Shown here piece by piece: positions 44,638-52,057 of a stretch of 64,000 nt of DNA (position 1 is the stretch's first letter; each line of letters starts with the position of its first letter). Origin of the DNA: Verrucomicrobiota bacterium (GTDB taxonomy: Bacteria > Verrucomicrobiota > Verrucomicrobiia > Limisphaerales > J093); assembly GCA_016716505.1 (NCBI GenBank), contig JADJWF010000005.1, forward strand, positions 207,079 to 271,078. The letters run 5' to 3'. A program made the translations under genes and the position numbers. The notes under the pieces are model-generated. The model did not search any database and was not told the origin of the DNA. It saw only the letters and a list, made by a program, of their open reading frames with translations.

Positions 44638-46427
44638 GGCGACGTCCCTCCGGAGGCGCTGGCCGGCGGCGTGCCGACGCAAAGCAGGCTTTTCGCCGTG
44701 CGGATGACCATCCGGCCTTCCCGAAAGGCGGGGCTGGCGAAAATCGCTTCGCCGAGGTCGAAGGTGGCCAGTTCTTTGAATTCGCGGGCGGCTTCGACGA
44801 CGACCACCTTGCCTTTTCCGCCGAGGACATACACGCGGTTGCCCGCCACCGCCGGCGTGGCGTGGACGTCCGTGTCGCACTCGTGCTCCCAGAGCTTCTT
44901 GCCGGACGAGACGTCAAAGCAGGAGAGCAGGCCGTAACTGGTCACCAGAAAAACCAGTTCGCCGTTGCTGACGGGGCTGGTGACGTCAGGTATGCCATCG
45001 TCAGCGTGCCAGGCAACGTGCGTCTTGGTGACGTCGCCCAGCCCGTCGGGCTGGATTGCCATCAGTTTGTCATTCGGGCTGACGGCGAGAACGAATCCCC
45101 CGGCAAAAATGGGGGACGGCGCGATCTCCCCGTGAAGCTCCTGGACGCGCCAGAGCTCCGCGCCGTCGCCTGCCGAGTGCGCGATGACGAATTCGCCGGC
45201 CAGCGTGATGATCTGGGCTCTTCCCGCTGCCTCCACCACGATGGGCGAGGCCCAACTCTCCGGCACCTTGCGGGGGACCTGCCAGGCGACCCGGCCGGAG
45301 GCGCCGTCGAACGCGATGAGCTTCGACAGCCCCGCGTCCGCATCGCCCTGGTCCAGTTGCACGATGACCCGCCCCTCCCAGACCGCGAGGGAGTTGGCGT
45401 GCCCGTATTGATTTTGCGGCACACCGAGGTGCTTCGACCACACGGGCCGGCCGTCGAGGGTGAACGCCGCGAGGTCGCCGTTGGCGAAGATCGCGTACAC
45501 GCGGAGGCCGTCGGTGGCCATCGTGGACGCGGCGAAGCCGGTGGATTCGGGAATCTCCGGGGCTTTGGCGGGAGACCCGGGAACCCCGGTGACGGCCTGT
45601 TCCCACACCCGTTGACCGGTGGCCAGGTCGAATGCCGCCACGCTACGCCTGGCCGCGTCGCCGCCGGACAGAAAAACGCGGTTGCCCCAGATGATCGGTG
45701 AATTGAAGCCCGGCAAGGAAAGCGAAACTTTCCACAGGAGTCCGTCTCCGCTGGCGGCGTCGAAGGTCAGCGGTTCAGGTGCGACCGGCGTGAAGGCGTT
45801 GCCGGAGGGCCCGAGGAAGCGGGGCCAGTTGGCGGCGAATTCCGCGAGGGGCGGAAGCGGTGGCGCTTCGGGTTCTTCGCCGCGGAGCCTGGCGAGCAAC
45901 TTCTCGCGATCGGTCGCAGCGGAGGGCAGGGGAGAGGTGGCGGCCACAACAATGGCGGTGAGCGCGATCAGGGTGCAAAGAGCGGTGGTCGAGGCCGTCA
46001 GCCGGGCGAGGCGAACGAGCCGGGTGAATCGTTCCGCCGCGTCGGGCGAAAGGCGGGGGGCGGGAGGACGGGCGCGGAGTTTGCCCCACGCTTTCGCGGA
46101 GAGGACAAAGCTCACCAAGGACCCCAGCAGCAGCCAGCGTCCGAAGGCGTAGAAATTCAACAGCCGCGAATGACTGCGGCGGAGGGCGAGGTCCAGGTCG
46201 CGGATCTGCTGTTTGAGTTCCTCGTTGCGCGGCTCATCCAGCAATCGCTGCTTCAACGCGGCCAGCTCCGGGGATTTCAGTGGATCGTGAGCGTGGGCGC
46301 GATGGTGGGTAACCACGAGCAGCAACACTGCCAGGGCCGCGAGGCAGGCCGTGATCCACACCGTGGCGCGTAGCGGTCGCCACAGGGCGGCGTCGGCACG
46401 GGCAGACGGAAGGGACGGGGCGGTCAC
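44634..46427 (-). CDS. Membrane-anchored PQQ-like beta-propeller protein
   Basis: A 597-residue protein. Three hydrophobic segments lie in the first 170 residues (WITACLAALAVLLLVV, LLLGSLVSFVLSA and ALCTLIALTAIVVAAT), with a charged loop between the first two (LDEPRNEELKQQIRDLDLAL). The rest is an eight-bladed PQQ-like propeller with repeats such as LIAFDGASGRVAWQVPR and LSCFDVSSGKKLWEHE. No PQQ-binding residues can be confirmed, so it may be only structural. The GTG start (46427) lies 3 nt after the stop of the NapH-like gene. Its place between a membrane Fe-S protein and the NuoEF fusion suggests a scaffold or a link to periplasmic partners. Confidence 0.8.
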   Translation of the reverse strand: MTAPSLPSARADAALWRPLRATVWITACLAALAVLLLVVTHHRAHAHDPLKSPELAALKQRLLDEPRNEELKQQIRDLDLALRRSHSRLLNFYAFGRWLLLGSLVSFVLSAKAWGKLRARPPAPRLSPDAAERFTRLVRLARLTASTTALCTLIALTAIVVAATSPLPSAATDREKLLARLRGEEPEAPPLPPLAEFAANWPRFLGPSGNAFTPVAPEPLTFDAASGDGLLWKVSLSLPGFNSPIIWGNRVFLSGGDAARRSVAAFDLATGQRVWEQAVTGVPGSPAKAPEIPESTGFAASTMATDGLRVYAIFANGDLAAFTLDGRPVWSKHLGVPQNQYGHANSLAVWEGRVIVQLDQGDADAGLSKLIAFDGASGRVAWQVPRKVPESWASPIVVEAAGRAQIITLAGEFVIAHSAGDGAELWRVQELHGEIAPSPIFAGGFVLAVSPNDKLMAIQPDGLGDVTKTHVAWHADDGIPDVTSPVSNGELVFLVTSYGLLSCFDVSSGKKLWEHECDTDVHATPAVAGNRVYVLGGKGKVVVVEAAREFKELATFDLGEAIFASPAFREGRMVIRTAKSLLCVGTPPASASGGTSP

Positions 46428-46430
46428 GGC

Positions 46431-47792
46431 TCAGGAAGGTTTCGCGTCCGGTCGGGGAACCGGCGCGTGAGCTTGCAGCGCGGCCGCTTCCGCCGGCGTG
46501 ATGAGCCCCAGGCGCACGCGCTCGTTCGGACAGGCCAAGTAGCAGCGGCCGCAGGCGTAGCAGGCGCCGCGGTCCGGCTCGAAGTCCGTGCGGTTGGGTC
46601 GCAGGGACAGGCTGATCAGGCGGGCGCCGATCACCAGGCCGACCCAGCCGCCGAACCACCAACCCCCGATGCCCAGCCGGCGGCGCACCTCACTCGCGGC
46701 CGCGATCAGTTCCGGCGCCGTCTCGGCAGCCCGGCCCAGTGCGCGAGTTTCCGGCGTTGGCAGGGCGGTGGCGGGCGCAGGCGCTTTGTCACCGGCGAGG
46801 AACTGCTCCGCCAGGGCCACGGTGGGATGCACCTTGGCGGCGGCCACGCTGAGCTTCGATCCCAGCCACGCGCCAACGGCGATCAGCACCGGCAAAGCGA
46901 GGATCAGCCAGGTCAACCGCCGGCGTTCCGGCGCGAGGGCGTTGGGAGTAACCGGGAGTTTCACCGGCTCGCGGATGGCACCGAACGGACACGAATGTTC
47001 GCAAAGCCGGCATTGCGTGCAGTGGTCAGGCGTGATCCGCACCGCTTTGCGGGACACGATGGAGCCGAGCCGCAGCAAGGCCCCGTATGGACACAAGAAA
47101 CGACAGAACGGCCGGCCGATGAAGAGGGCCGCCGCCAGAAAGATGCCGCCCAGCGTGAGCCCAAACACGGACCCGCTCATTCGGAAAAGCGGGATGAAGG
47201 GATCGTAGCGGCAGATGATGAAGGCGGTGCCGGTCGCCGCGAGCAAGATGCCAAGGCCGAGGAAGATAAAGGGCACGATACCCAGTCCTTGTTCGATCCA
47301 GAGCGGTACCTTGACCGGTTTGATCAGCACGAGGTCCTGCAAGGCGCCGTGCGGGCAAACGGCGGCGCAGAAGGTGCGTCCCCAGAAAAGCGAGAAGACC
47401 AGGGGGACGAGAAAGAAGGCGAGCGCGGTCAGCGGAATGGTGTAGCCCGGATCAAACATCCCGAGGGCGACGTTTTGCGGGGCGCCGATCGGACAAATGC
47501 AGCCGGTGCGGATGAATCCGAAGTACACGAGGCTGAACACGGACAGGGCCACCAAACCGCGCCGTGAGCGCCGCCGGTGGACGAGCCACGCAGCAAGCCC
47601 CAAGGCGGTCACCAGCAGGGCTGTGTCCACGTACTCCATCGCCAGACTGCGGGGCGGGGGCGTGGTGATGCCCGGCATCGTGTAGTCCGTCTCGAATTCG
47701 GGCGGCGGGAAGCGCAGCTCGGACGCCACCGCGCAGGCCGCAAGCAGGCCCATCAGCGCGGGAAAGAGTGACTTGGGGAACAACGCTCGCAT
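46431..47792 (-). CDS. NapH/NosR-like membrane 4Fe-4S protein
   Basis: A 453-residue polytopic protein with an N-terminal signal or first segment, about five further membrane helices and several Fe-S motifs. These include TGCICPIGAPQN, FCAAVCPHGALQD and FCRFLCPYGAL in the membrane part (the NapH/NosR/CcoG pattern) and CTQCRLCEHSCP in a following loop. After a second stretch with membrane segments the chain ends in CYACGRCYLACPN. This family moves electrons between the quinone pool and Fe-S or periplasmic partners. The ATG at 47792 overlaps the ferredoxin stop by one base (TGATG). It has no adjacent nitrate, nitrous-oxide or other terminal reductase, which leaves the direction of electron flow open. 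Confidence 0.87.
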   Translation of the reverse strand: MRALFPKSLFPALMGLLAACAVASELRFPPPEFETDYTMPGITTPPPRSLAMEYVDTALLVTALGLAAWLVHRRRSRRGLVALSVFSLVYFGFIRTGCICPIGAPQNVALGMFDPGYTIPLTALAFFLVPLVFSLFWGRTFCAAVCPHGALQDLVLIKPVKVPLWIEQGLGIVPFIFLGLGILLAATGTAFIICRYDPFIPLFRMSGSVFGLTLGGIFLAAALFIGRPFCRFLCPYGALLRLGSIVSRKAVRITPDHCTQCRLCEHSCPFGAIREPVKLPVTPNALAPERRRLTWLILALPVLIAVGAWLGSKLSVAAAKVHPTVALAEQFLAGDKAPAPATALPTPETRALGRAAETAPELIAAASEVRRRLGIGGWWFGGWVGLVIGARLISLSLRPNRTDFEPDRGACYACGRCYLACPNERVRLGLITPAEAAALQAHAPVPRPDAKPS

Positions 47793-48367
47793 CAGTGCGC
47801 GCTGGTCTTGAGGAAGTACGGGTTCGAGGCCGGCACGCGACGGAAGGCGTCCCCCGCGCAGACCCGCGCGATGGAGCATTCGTTGCAGTTGACGCACCGG
47901 TCGTGCCGTACCTGGAGATAGAACGAGCCGTTGCCGAAGCGCGTGCAACCTTCGACGCACTTCGCGCAGCCGATGCACAGGCTTTCGATGATGTTGTATT
48001 CGTAGTACGGGTCCTCGATGAACTTCCGCTCGATCGCGGCAGTGGGGCAGACCTGGTTTTCCGCGCCGGTGTTCAGCGCGTTCGGCTCGGGCACGAAGTA
48101 GCCGGTGCAGAGATCGCAGTAGCCGCAAATCTCGTACGCCTGCACACATTTCACGGCGGACGGCTTGAGCACACACGCGGTCGCGCAGTTGCCGCAGTAC
48201 ACGCACTTGCTCGGGTCAATCTGCCAGACGTAGTTCTCGCGCGCCCCGGTGCGGCCGATGCTCAGACCGACGAAGGCGCCGGCGCCGGTCATGGCCGCCA
48301 GTCGCATGCCCTCGCGCAGAAACTGCCGGCGGGAAACGGACGATGGATTCGGTGCGGCGTGAGACAT
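47792..48367 (-). CDS. Tat-exported polyferredoxin (four 4Fe-4S clusters)
   Basis: A 191-residue protein with a twin-arginine signal (SRRQFLREG followed by a hydrophobic stretch to about residue 36) and four Cys clusters: CVYCGNCATAC, CGYCDLC with a later CP, CIGCAKCVEGC and CVNCNECSIARVC. The pattern resembles the NapG/DsrO/HybA group of exported ferredoxins. It sits next to the NapH-like membrane protein, the same pairing as NapGH, where it would pass electrons between the membrane Fe-S protein and a periplasmic partner. The partner enzyme is not visible. The gene starts 13 nt after the NHL gene's stop. Confidence 0.88.
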   Translation of the reverse strand: MSHAAPNPSSVSRRQFLREGMRLAAMTGAGAFVGLSIGRTGARENYVWQIDPSKCVYCGNCATACVLKPSAVKCVQAYEICGYCDLCTGYFVPEPNALNTGAENQVCPTAAIERKFIEDPYYEYNIIESLCIGCAKCVEGCTRFGNGSFYLQVRHDRCVNCNECSIARVCAGDAFRRVPASNPYFLKTSAH

Positions 48368-48380
48368 GACGGGAAAGGGG

Positions 48381-49412
48381 TTAGCCAGCCTGGTTGCGGA
48401 CCATCACACGAATCGAGCCTGTCACCGTGTCCAGGATGAAGACGCGGCCTTGTGCGTCCACCACGGCGTCCAAGCTCGCTTTGACGCCGTCCCCGGGCTT
48501 TTCACCGGAGCCGACTTTCGCGTTTTCCGGGAAGCTCTCGACGCCAGCCACCACGCTCTCGAACTCACCCAATTGCGAGTACACCTTCACGCGCGGAAGA
48601 CCCTTCTCGCAGGTGACGAAGCGGCCATCGGGCAGAATTGCCAAGGCGACCGGATTACAGCAGCCGCTGAATCCCTCGATGCCCATCGAGGGCCGGCCCC
48701 ACGCGGTGGCGCGGTCACCCTCGAACGTGTAGGCTTCGACCAGGTGCCGCCCGGGATTGGTGACCCGCAGGAGACCGTCCGGATGCAGTTCCACCTCCAA
48801 GAACGGGCTGGGCAACACGAAACCTGGAATGCCCCGGTCGCGGTCGCGGTCACCGATGCGGTTGATGGCCTTGCCGGTGAGGTCGCAGCGGTACACCACG
48901 CGGTTGCCTGCATCGGCGATGAACGCGAATTCCGCGTTCACCGCCAGGCTGCTGATCCAGGGACGGCCGGCGAAGCCGGGCCACGTCGCCCGCCGTTTTC
49001 CCTGGGCATCGAAGACCTCGACGTGATCGCGCAAGCCCGCGTAGAGCGAGCCATCGGGCCCCTCCGTCACGCAACGCACCGGGCCGTTCAGCGGGATTTC
49101 GGCTGAGGACGCTCCGGAAGTGCGGTCGAGCAGCGCCACCTTGTTCCCCGCCGCCACGGCCAGGCGATCCGTGCCGACCAGGCATAGCCGGCGGGCATCC
49201 GGCAACGGACATTTGAAGGCCGTGACCTGTCGGTAGGCAATCAGCTTCGGGTCGGTCGTTTCGTACTTGCGAACATCGTAGGCAAAGGGGTTGACGGCAG
49301 TGGCGGAGCGCGCGGTTCGCGCGCCGGCGAACAACGCCAGCCCGAGGCCCGCCCGCGCGGTTTCCGTCAGAAAACGCCGGCGACTGGGATTGAAAGGGCA
49401 ACGAAAGTTCAT
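48381..49412 (-). CDS. Tat-exported NHL-repeat beta-propeller
   Basis: A 343-residue protein. The signal is twin-arginine-like (PSRRRFLTETARAGLGLALF) and the mature part is an NHL or SMP-30-type propeller, visible as repeated blades such as VRCVTEGPDGSLYAGLRDHV, AFIADAGNRVVYRCDLTG and VYSQLGEFESVVAG. No metal or cofactor ligands can be assigned. It would sit in the periplasm next to the polyferredoxin, perhaps as a binding or sensor subunit for an unknown partner. The ATG at 49412 overlaps the small Tat-like gene's stop (ATGA). Confidence 0.82.
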   Translation of the reverse strand: MNFRCPFNPSRRRFLTETARAGLGLALFAGARTARSATAVNPFAYDVRKYETTDPKLIAYRQVTAFKCPLPDARRLCLVGTDRLAVAAGNKVALLDRTSGASSAEIPLNGPVRCVTEGPDGSLYAGLRDHVEVFDAQGKRRATWPGFAGRPWISSLAVNAEFAFIADAGNRVVYRCDLTGKAINRIGDRDRDRGIPGFVLPSPFLEVELHPDGLLRVTNPGRHLVEAYTFEGDRATAWGRPSMGIEGFSGCCNPVALAILPDGRFVTCEKGLPRVKVYSQLGEFESVVAGVESFPENAKVGSGEKPGDGVKASLDAVVDAQGRVFILDTVTGSIRVMVRNQAG

Positions 49413-49645
49413 GGCTGGATCCGGGCGCTACCCAAAGTCTGACGGCGCGCGGCGACCGCCCGGGGCAGGCCGCAGCGTGCCAGTTCCCCGCAACCACCGC
49501 ATGGGCTGAGGCCCGCGCAACCGGCGCGGAGCGACCCACGGCCTAACATGACGGCGCCCGCCCCAAGGCCCAGCAGCGCCAACCACCGCGCGGTCGAGCG
49601 GAGGGCCTCCCGGCGATTCACTGGCTTGACCACGTTTTCGTGCAT
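49409..49645 (-). CDS. Small Tat-like Cys-rich protein, first gene of the redox operon
   Basis: A 78-residue protein whose start (ATG at 49645) is the internal choice giving VNRREALRSTARWLALLGL, a twin-arginine-like signal or anchor helix. The mature part contains CAGLSPCGGCGELARC, a small four-Cys patch that could hold a cluster or metal. An ATG at 49729 would add 28 residues of ordinary soluble sequence and is less likely, though the upstream AAGGA there is a possible ribosome-binding site. The stop overlaps the NHL start (ATGA). No named family is recognised. Its position at the head of the operon suggests a subunit of the same system. Confidence 0.6.
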   Translation of the reverse strand: MHENVVKPVNRREALRSTARWLALLGLGAGAVMLGRGSLRAGCAGLSPCGGCGELARCGLPRAVAARRQTLGSARIQP

Positions 49646-49974
49646 ATCGCTGCCGTCGCAAAGGTCCCAGCCGGACGCGGCAAGTTCGATGATCCACGTC
49701 AACGCCCGGATGGCCTGTTCGACGCTCATTGTGGAAGGAGTCCTTCAATCGGCTACGGCGATCTTGGCGAATTCTTACCGTTTTTTGCCACGCCAGACGG
49801 CCCATTTGGGCCGGGCGTCGGTGAAGCCGAAAGCGTCCTGCGTCTTGTTACGCGCCGGCCGCGCGCGTAGCGTTACGGGGTGTCCGACGCCGGCATCCCA
49901 TCTCGTTCCCGCTCGTTCCCGGGTGGCGGGGAAACGTTCCGTCATGGTCGCGCGCAGCTTTTGCTTGTTCCCGC

Positions 49975-50373
49975 ATGAGATCGGAAGCCCACGCCGGGTC
50001 GCCCGAATGGCGGCGTTTGCTGGCCCTCGCCCAAGACGAGGTCCGACGCACCATCCAGCGTCTCCCCACCGATCTGCGCCGACACGCGGAAACGCTGCCG
50101 GTGACCTACGAACCGATGCCCAATGAGGCGATTCAGGCCGACGGCTTTGAGCCGGACTTGCTGGGATTGTTTGTCGGTCGCGCCGTGGATGACGAAGCAG
50201 CCGGGTTTCCCGACGTCCCCGCCCAAATCATCCTGTTCCTGGAGAACCTCTGGGATTTCAGCGACGCGGACGAAGCCACCTACCGGGAGGAAGTTCGGAC
50301 CACCTACTTGCACGAACTGGGGCACTACCTCGGCCTGGACGAGTTGGATCTCGAAGAGCGCGGGTTGGATTGA
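49975..50373 (+). CDS. Zincin-like metallopeptidase family protein (PF06262 type)
   Basis: A 132-residue protein with the zinc motif HELGHYLGLDE (about residues 113-123), preceded by EVRTTYL, and a PDVPAQIILFLENLW region, both typical of the small zincin_1 family. These are often called acetyltransferase- or minimal metallopeptidase-like and their role is unknown. No signal peptide is present, so it is cytoplasmic. It stands alone, divergent from the redox operon; 154 nt separate it from adk. The ATG at 49975 is the first in frame. Confidence 0.82.
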   Translation: MRSEAHAGSPEWRRLLALAQDEVRRTIQRLPTDLRRHAETLPVTYEPMPNEAIQADGFEPDLLGLFVGRAVDDEAAGFPDVPAQIILFLENLWDFSDADEATYREEVRTTYLHELGHYLGLDELDLEERGLD

Positions 50374-50527
50374 GGTGAAACCAGCCACAAAGGTTGCGCC
50401 TCCTACCGTGGTCGGTCGGGCGCGTCGCCCGCGATATTCCAGCAGGCAGGGGTTGCTTTGGGCCAGCAGAACCTCTATCACCACTGGCACGGCAAATTAG
50501 TGCAAATGACGATCACGGCCTTTTGAA

Positions 50528-51280
50528 ATGCAAGCTGAACTGGGACACCTCCTGCGGGACAAACTGAAGGACTCTTGCGACCGCAACGCGGACCGGGCCG
50601 TGCGACGCGCCTATCGTTTGGTTCTGCTGGGCGCCCCGGGCGTGGGCAAAGGCACCCAGGCCGAACTGCTCATGGAACGCTTCGGCGCCTGTCATCTCTC
50701 CACCGGCGACATCTTCCGTGCGGCCCGCAACCGGCCAGCCGCCGAGCTGGCGCCGGGCATGGTGACTGCCCTGGAGTTCATGCGCCGGGGTGAACTCGTG
50801 CCCGACGACATCGTGGTGCGGGTCGTGTCGGAATGCACCGAGCAACTCACCTGTCCGCATGGCTTTTTGCTCGACGGATTCCCCCGCACTGTTGCGCAGG
50901 CGGAGGCTCTGAAAGGCATCCTGGCCCGGCACGCGCTGAGGCTCGACGCGGTGCTTGACTACGAGCTGCCCCGCGAGCAGATCCTCCGCCGCATCAGCGG
51001 CCGGCGCCTTTGTTCCCGATGCGGTATTTCGTACCACGTCGAAAGCCGCCGGCCCAAGGTCAGCGGATTCTGCGACAACTGCGGCGGCACGGTCATCCAG
51101 CGCGATGACGACCGGCCCGAAGCCGTGCTGGTTCGGTTGGAGACCTACGCCTGTCAAACGGCCCCCTTGATCAGCTATTATCGCAAGGAAGGGATCCTGG
51201 TGACGGTCGAGTGCGGCGAAACGCCGGAGGAGACGTTCGCGCGTTCGCTGGTGGGCCTGCGTTCGCTGGCAGGAGAGTGA
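50528..51280 (+). CDS. adk: Adenylate kinase, zinc-finger lid type
   Basis: A 250-residue adenylate kinase (ATP + AMP to 2 ADP). The P-loop GAPGVGKGTQAELL is at about residue 35, followed by the STGDIFR AMP-site region and GFLLDGFPRTVAQAE. The lid carries a Cys4 zinc motif, CSRCG and CDNCGG, as in Gram-positive and many PVC enzymes, and is of the long type. A 28-residue N-terminal extension precedes the P-loop and is longer than usual, so the true start could be an in-frame codon nearer the core; no ATG lies closer. A short ncRNA candidate and the helicase follow. Confidence 0.95.
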   Translation: MQAELGHLLRDKLKDSCDRNADRAVRRAYRLVLLGAPGVGKGTQAELLMERFGACHLSTGDIFRAARNRPAAELAPGMVTALEFMRRGELVPDDIVVRVVSECTEQLTCPHGFLLDGFPRTVAQAEALKGILARHALRLDAVLDYELPREQILRRISGRRLCSRCGISYHVESRRPKVSGFCDNCGGTVIQRDDDRPEAVLVRLETYACQTAPLISYYRKEGILVTVECGETPEETFARSLVGLRSLAGE

Positions 51281-51665
51281 TTCGCCGGCGGCCCATGTGG
51301 GGAGGCCAGAGGCCTTCGATGGTCAGTTGGTGAGGCAAGAGACGATGGCTCAGCCAGACCGCGAAGTGTGGATGAGTCTCGGCCAGTGACGGCCGCTACC
51401 CCGGTCTCCGTACCCAGGCTGTCGCCGCTCTCCATCTCCATGACGGCTGGTTCGCTGAACACCGTCCGTGTTTCACTACCCGGCGCAGCCCCGCGCTCCA
51501 CTCTGACAGTTGGCGAACCCCACCACCGGGGGGAATTTCGCGAACTTTTCCCTTGAGCTTCAAGGAGGGGAGAGCGATACGTTTGGCCGTCGCCGGTGGT
51601 CCTGAAATGGCCGACCGTTCTTTGAGAGAAATCCGATTTGCCCTGCCATTGCTCGTGCTAAGAAA
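51281..51665. other. Long intergenic region upstream of the RNA candidate
   Basis: 385 bases with no gene I can support on either strand. Its end contains a possible promoter for the structured RNA: TTGCCC (51639-51644) and TAAGAA (51660-51665) with a 15-nt spacer, slightly short. Confidence 0.5.
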
Positions 51666-51860
51666 CGAAGTCCTTGAACCGTAAACTCGAGTATCGCGGG
51701 AACCGGCGGTCACGGCGGTGGCCGACAGGCCTTGACTGGAAGTCGAAAGCCGTCTGCGTGGTTCCCACCTGTTTCTTGGAAGTTCATAGGAACTGTTTAT
51801 CACGGCATTGTGGCGGGGTTCTTTCCCACGGCGGGCTGCGACGGCCCGCCGTTTTTCTTT
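51666..51860 (+). ncRNA. Structured non-coding RNA candidate, possibly 6S-like
   Basis: A stretch with nested perfect helices and its own terminator, but no reading frame. Closing helix: CCG-TAAAC (51679-51686) pairs with GTTTA (51795-51799) and CGG (51803-51805). Central helix: GGGAACC (51698-51704) with GGTTCCC (51760-51766). Inside it ACGGC (51712-51716) pairs with GCCGT (51749-51753), enclosing two small hairpins, GGCC-GACA-GGCC (51720-51731) and GACT-GGA-AGTC (51734-51744). On the 3' side AGTTC-ATAG-GAACT forms a further hairpin. A long irregular rod with a side hairpin near 3' resembles 6S RNA, but this identity is only a guess. Confidence 0.5.
51828..51856 (+). terminator. Intrinsic terminator of the RNA candidate
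   Basis: Nine-base-pair perfect stem ACGGCGGGC / GCCCGCCGT (51828-51836 with 51844-51852), 7-nt loop, followed by TTTTT and a further T-rich stretch (51852-51860). No coding sequence ends here on the plus strand, so a non-coding transcript must end at it. Confidence 0.85.
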
Positions 51861-52057
51861 TACCGCCCTCGCCGCCGGCCATGGCGACGTCGCCGGGCGT
51901 GGCGATTAGTTCGGCGAGGCCCGCGCCGCCAAGCCTTTCGGGTCTTCCGTCCGCGTGGCGCCCATCCGAGTCGGTCGCGGCCGCATGCGACGAGGACGGA
52001 AGGGGCTGGCGTCGTTTTTCCTTTTGACCGCCCGGCGCGGGCCGTTGAATCCGTCCT

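Noticed and set aside
40094..49729. Redox operon as part of respiratory complex I or a hydrogenase
   Set aside because: No NuoG catalytic, NuoA-N membrane, HydA or NiFe genes are present; NuoEF here has extra ferredoxin clusters unlike complex I.
51396..51803. 135-codon minus-strand frame
   Set aside because: Antisense to the structured RNA candidate; composition is low-complexity Ser/Arg-rich without a domain.
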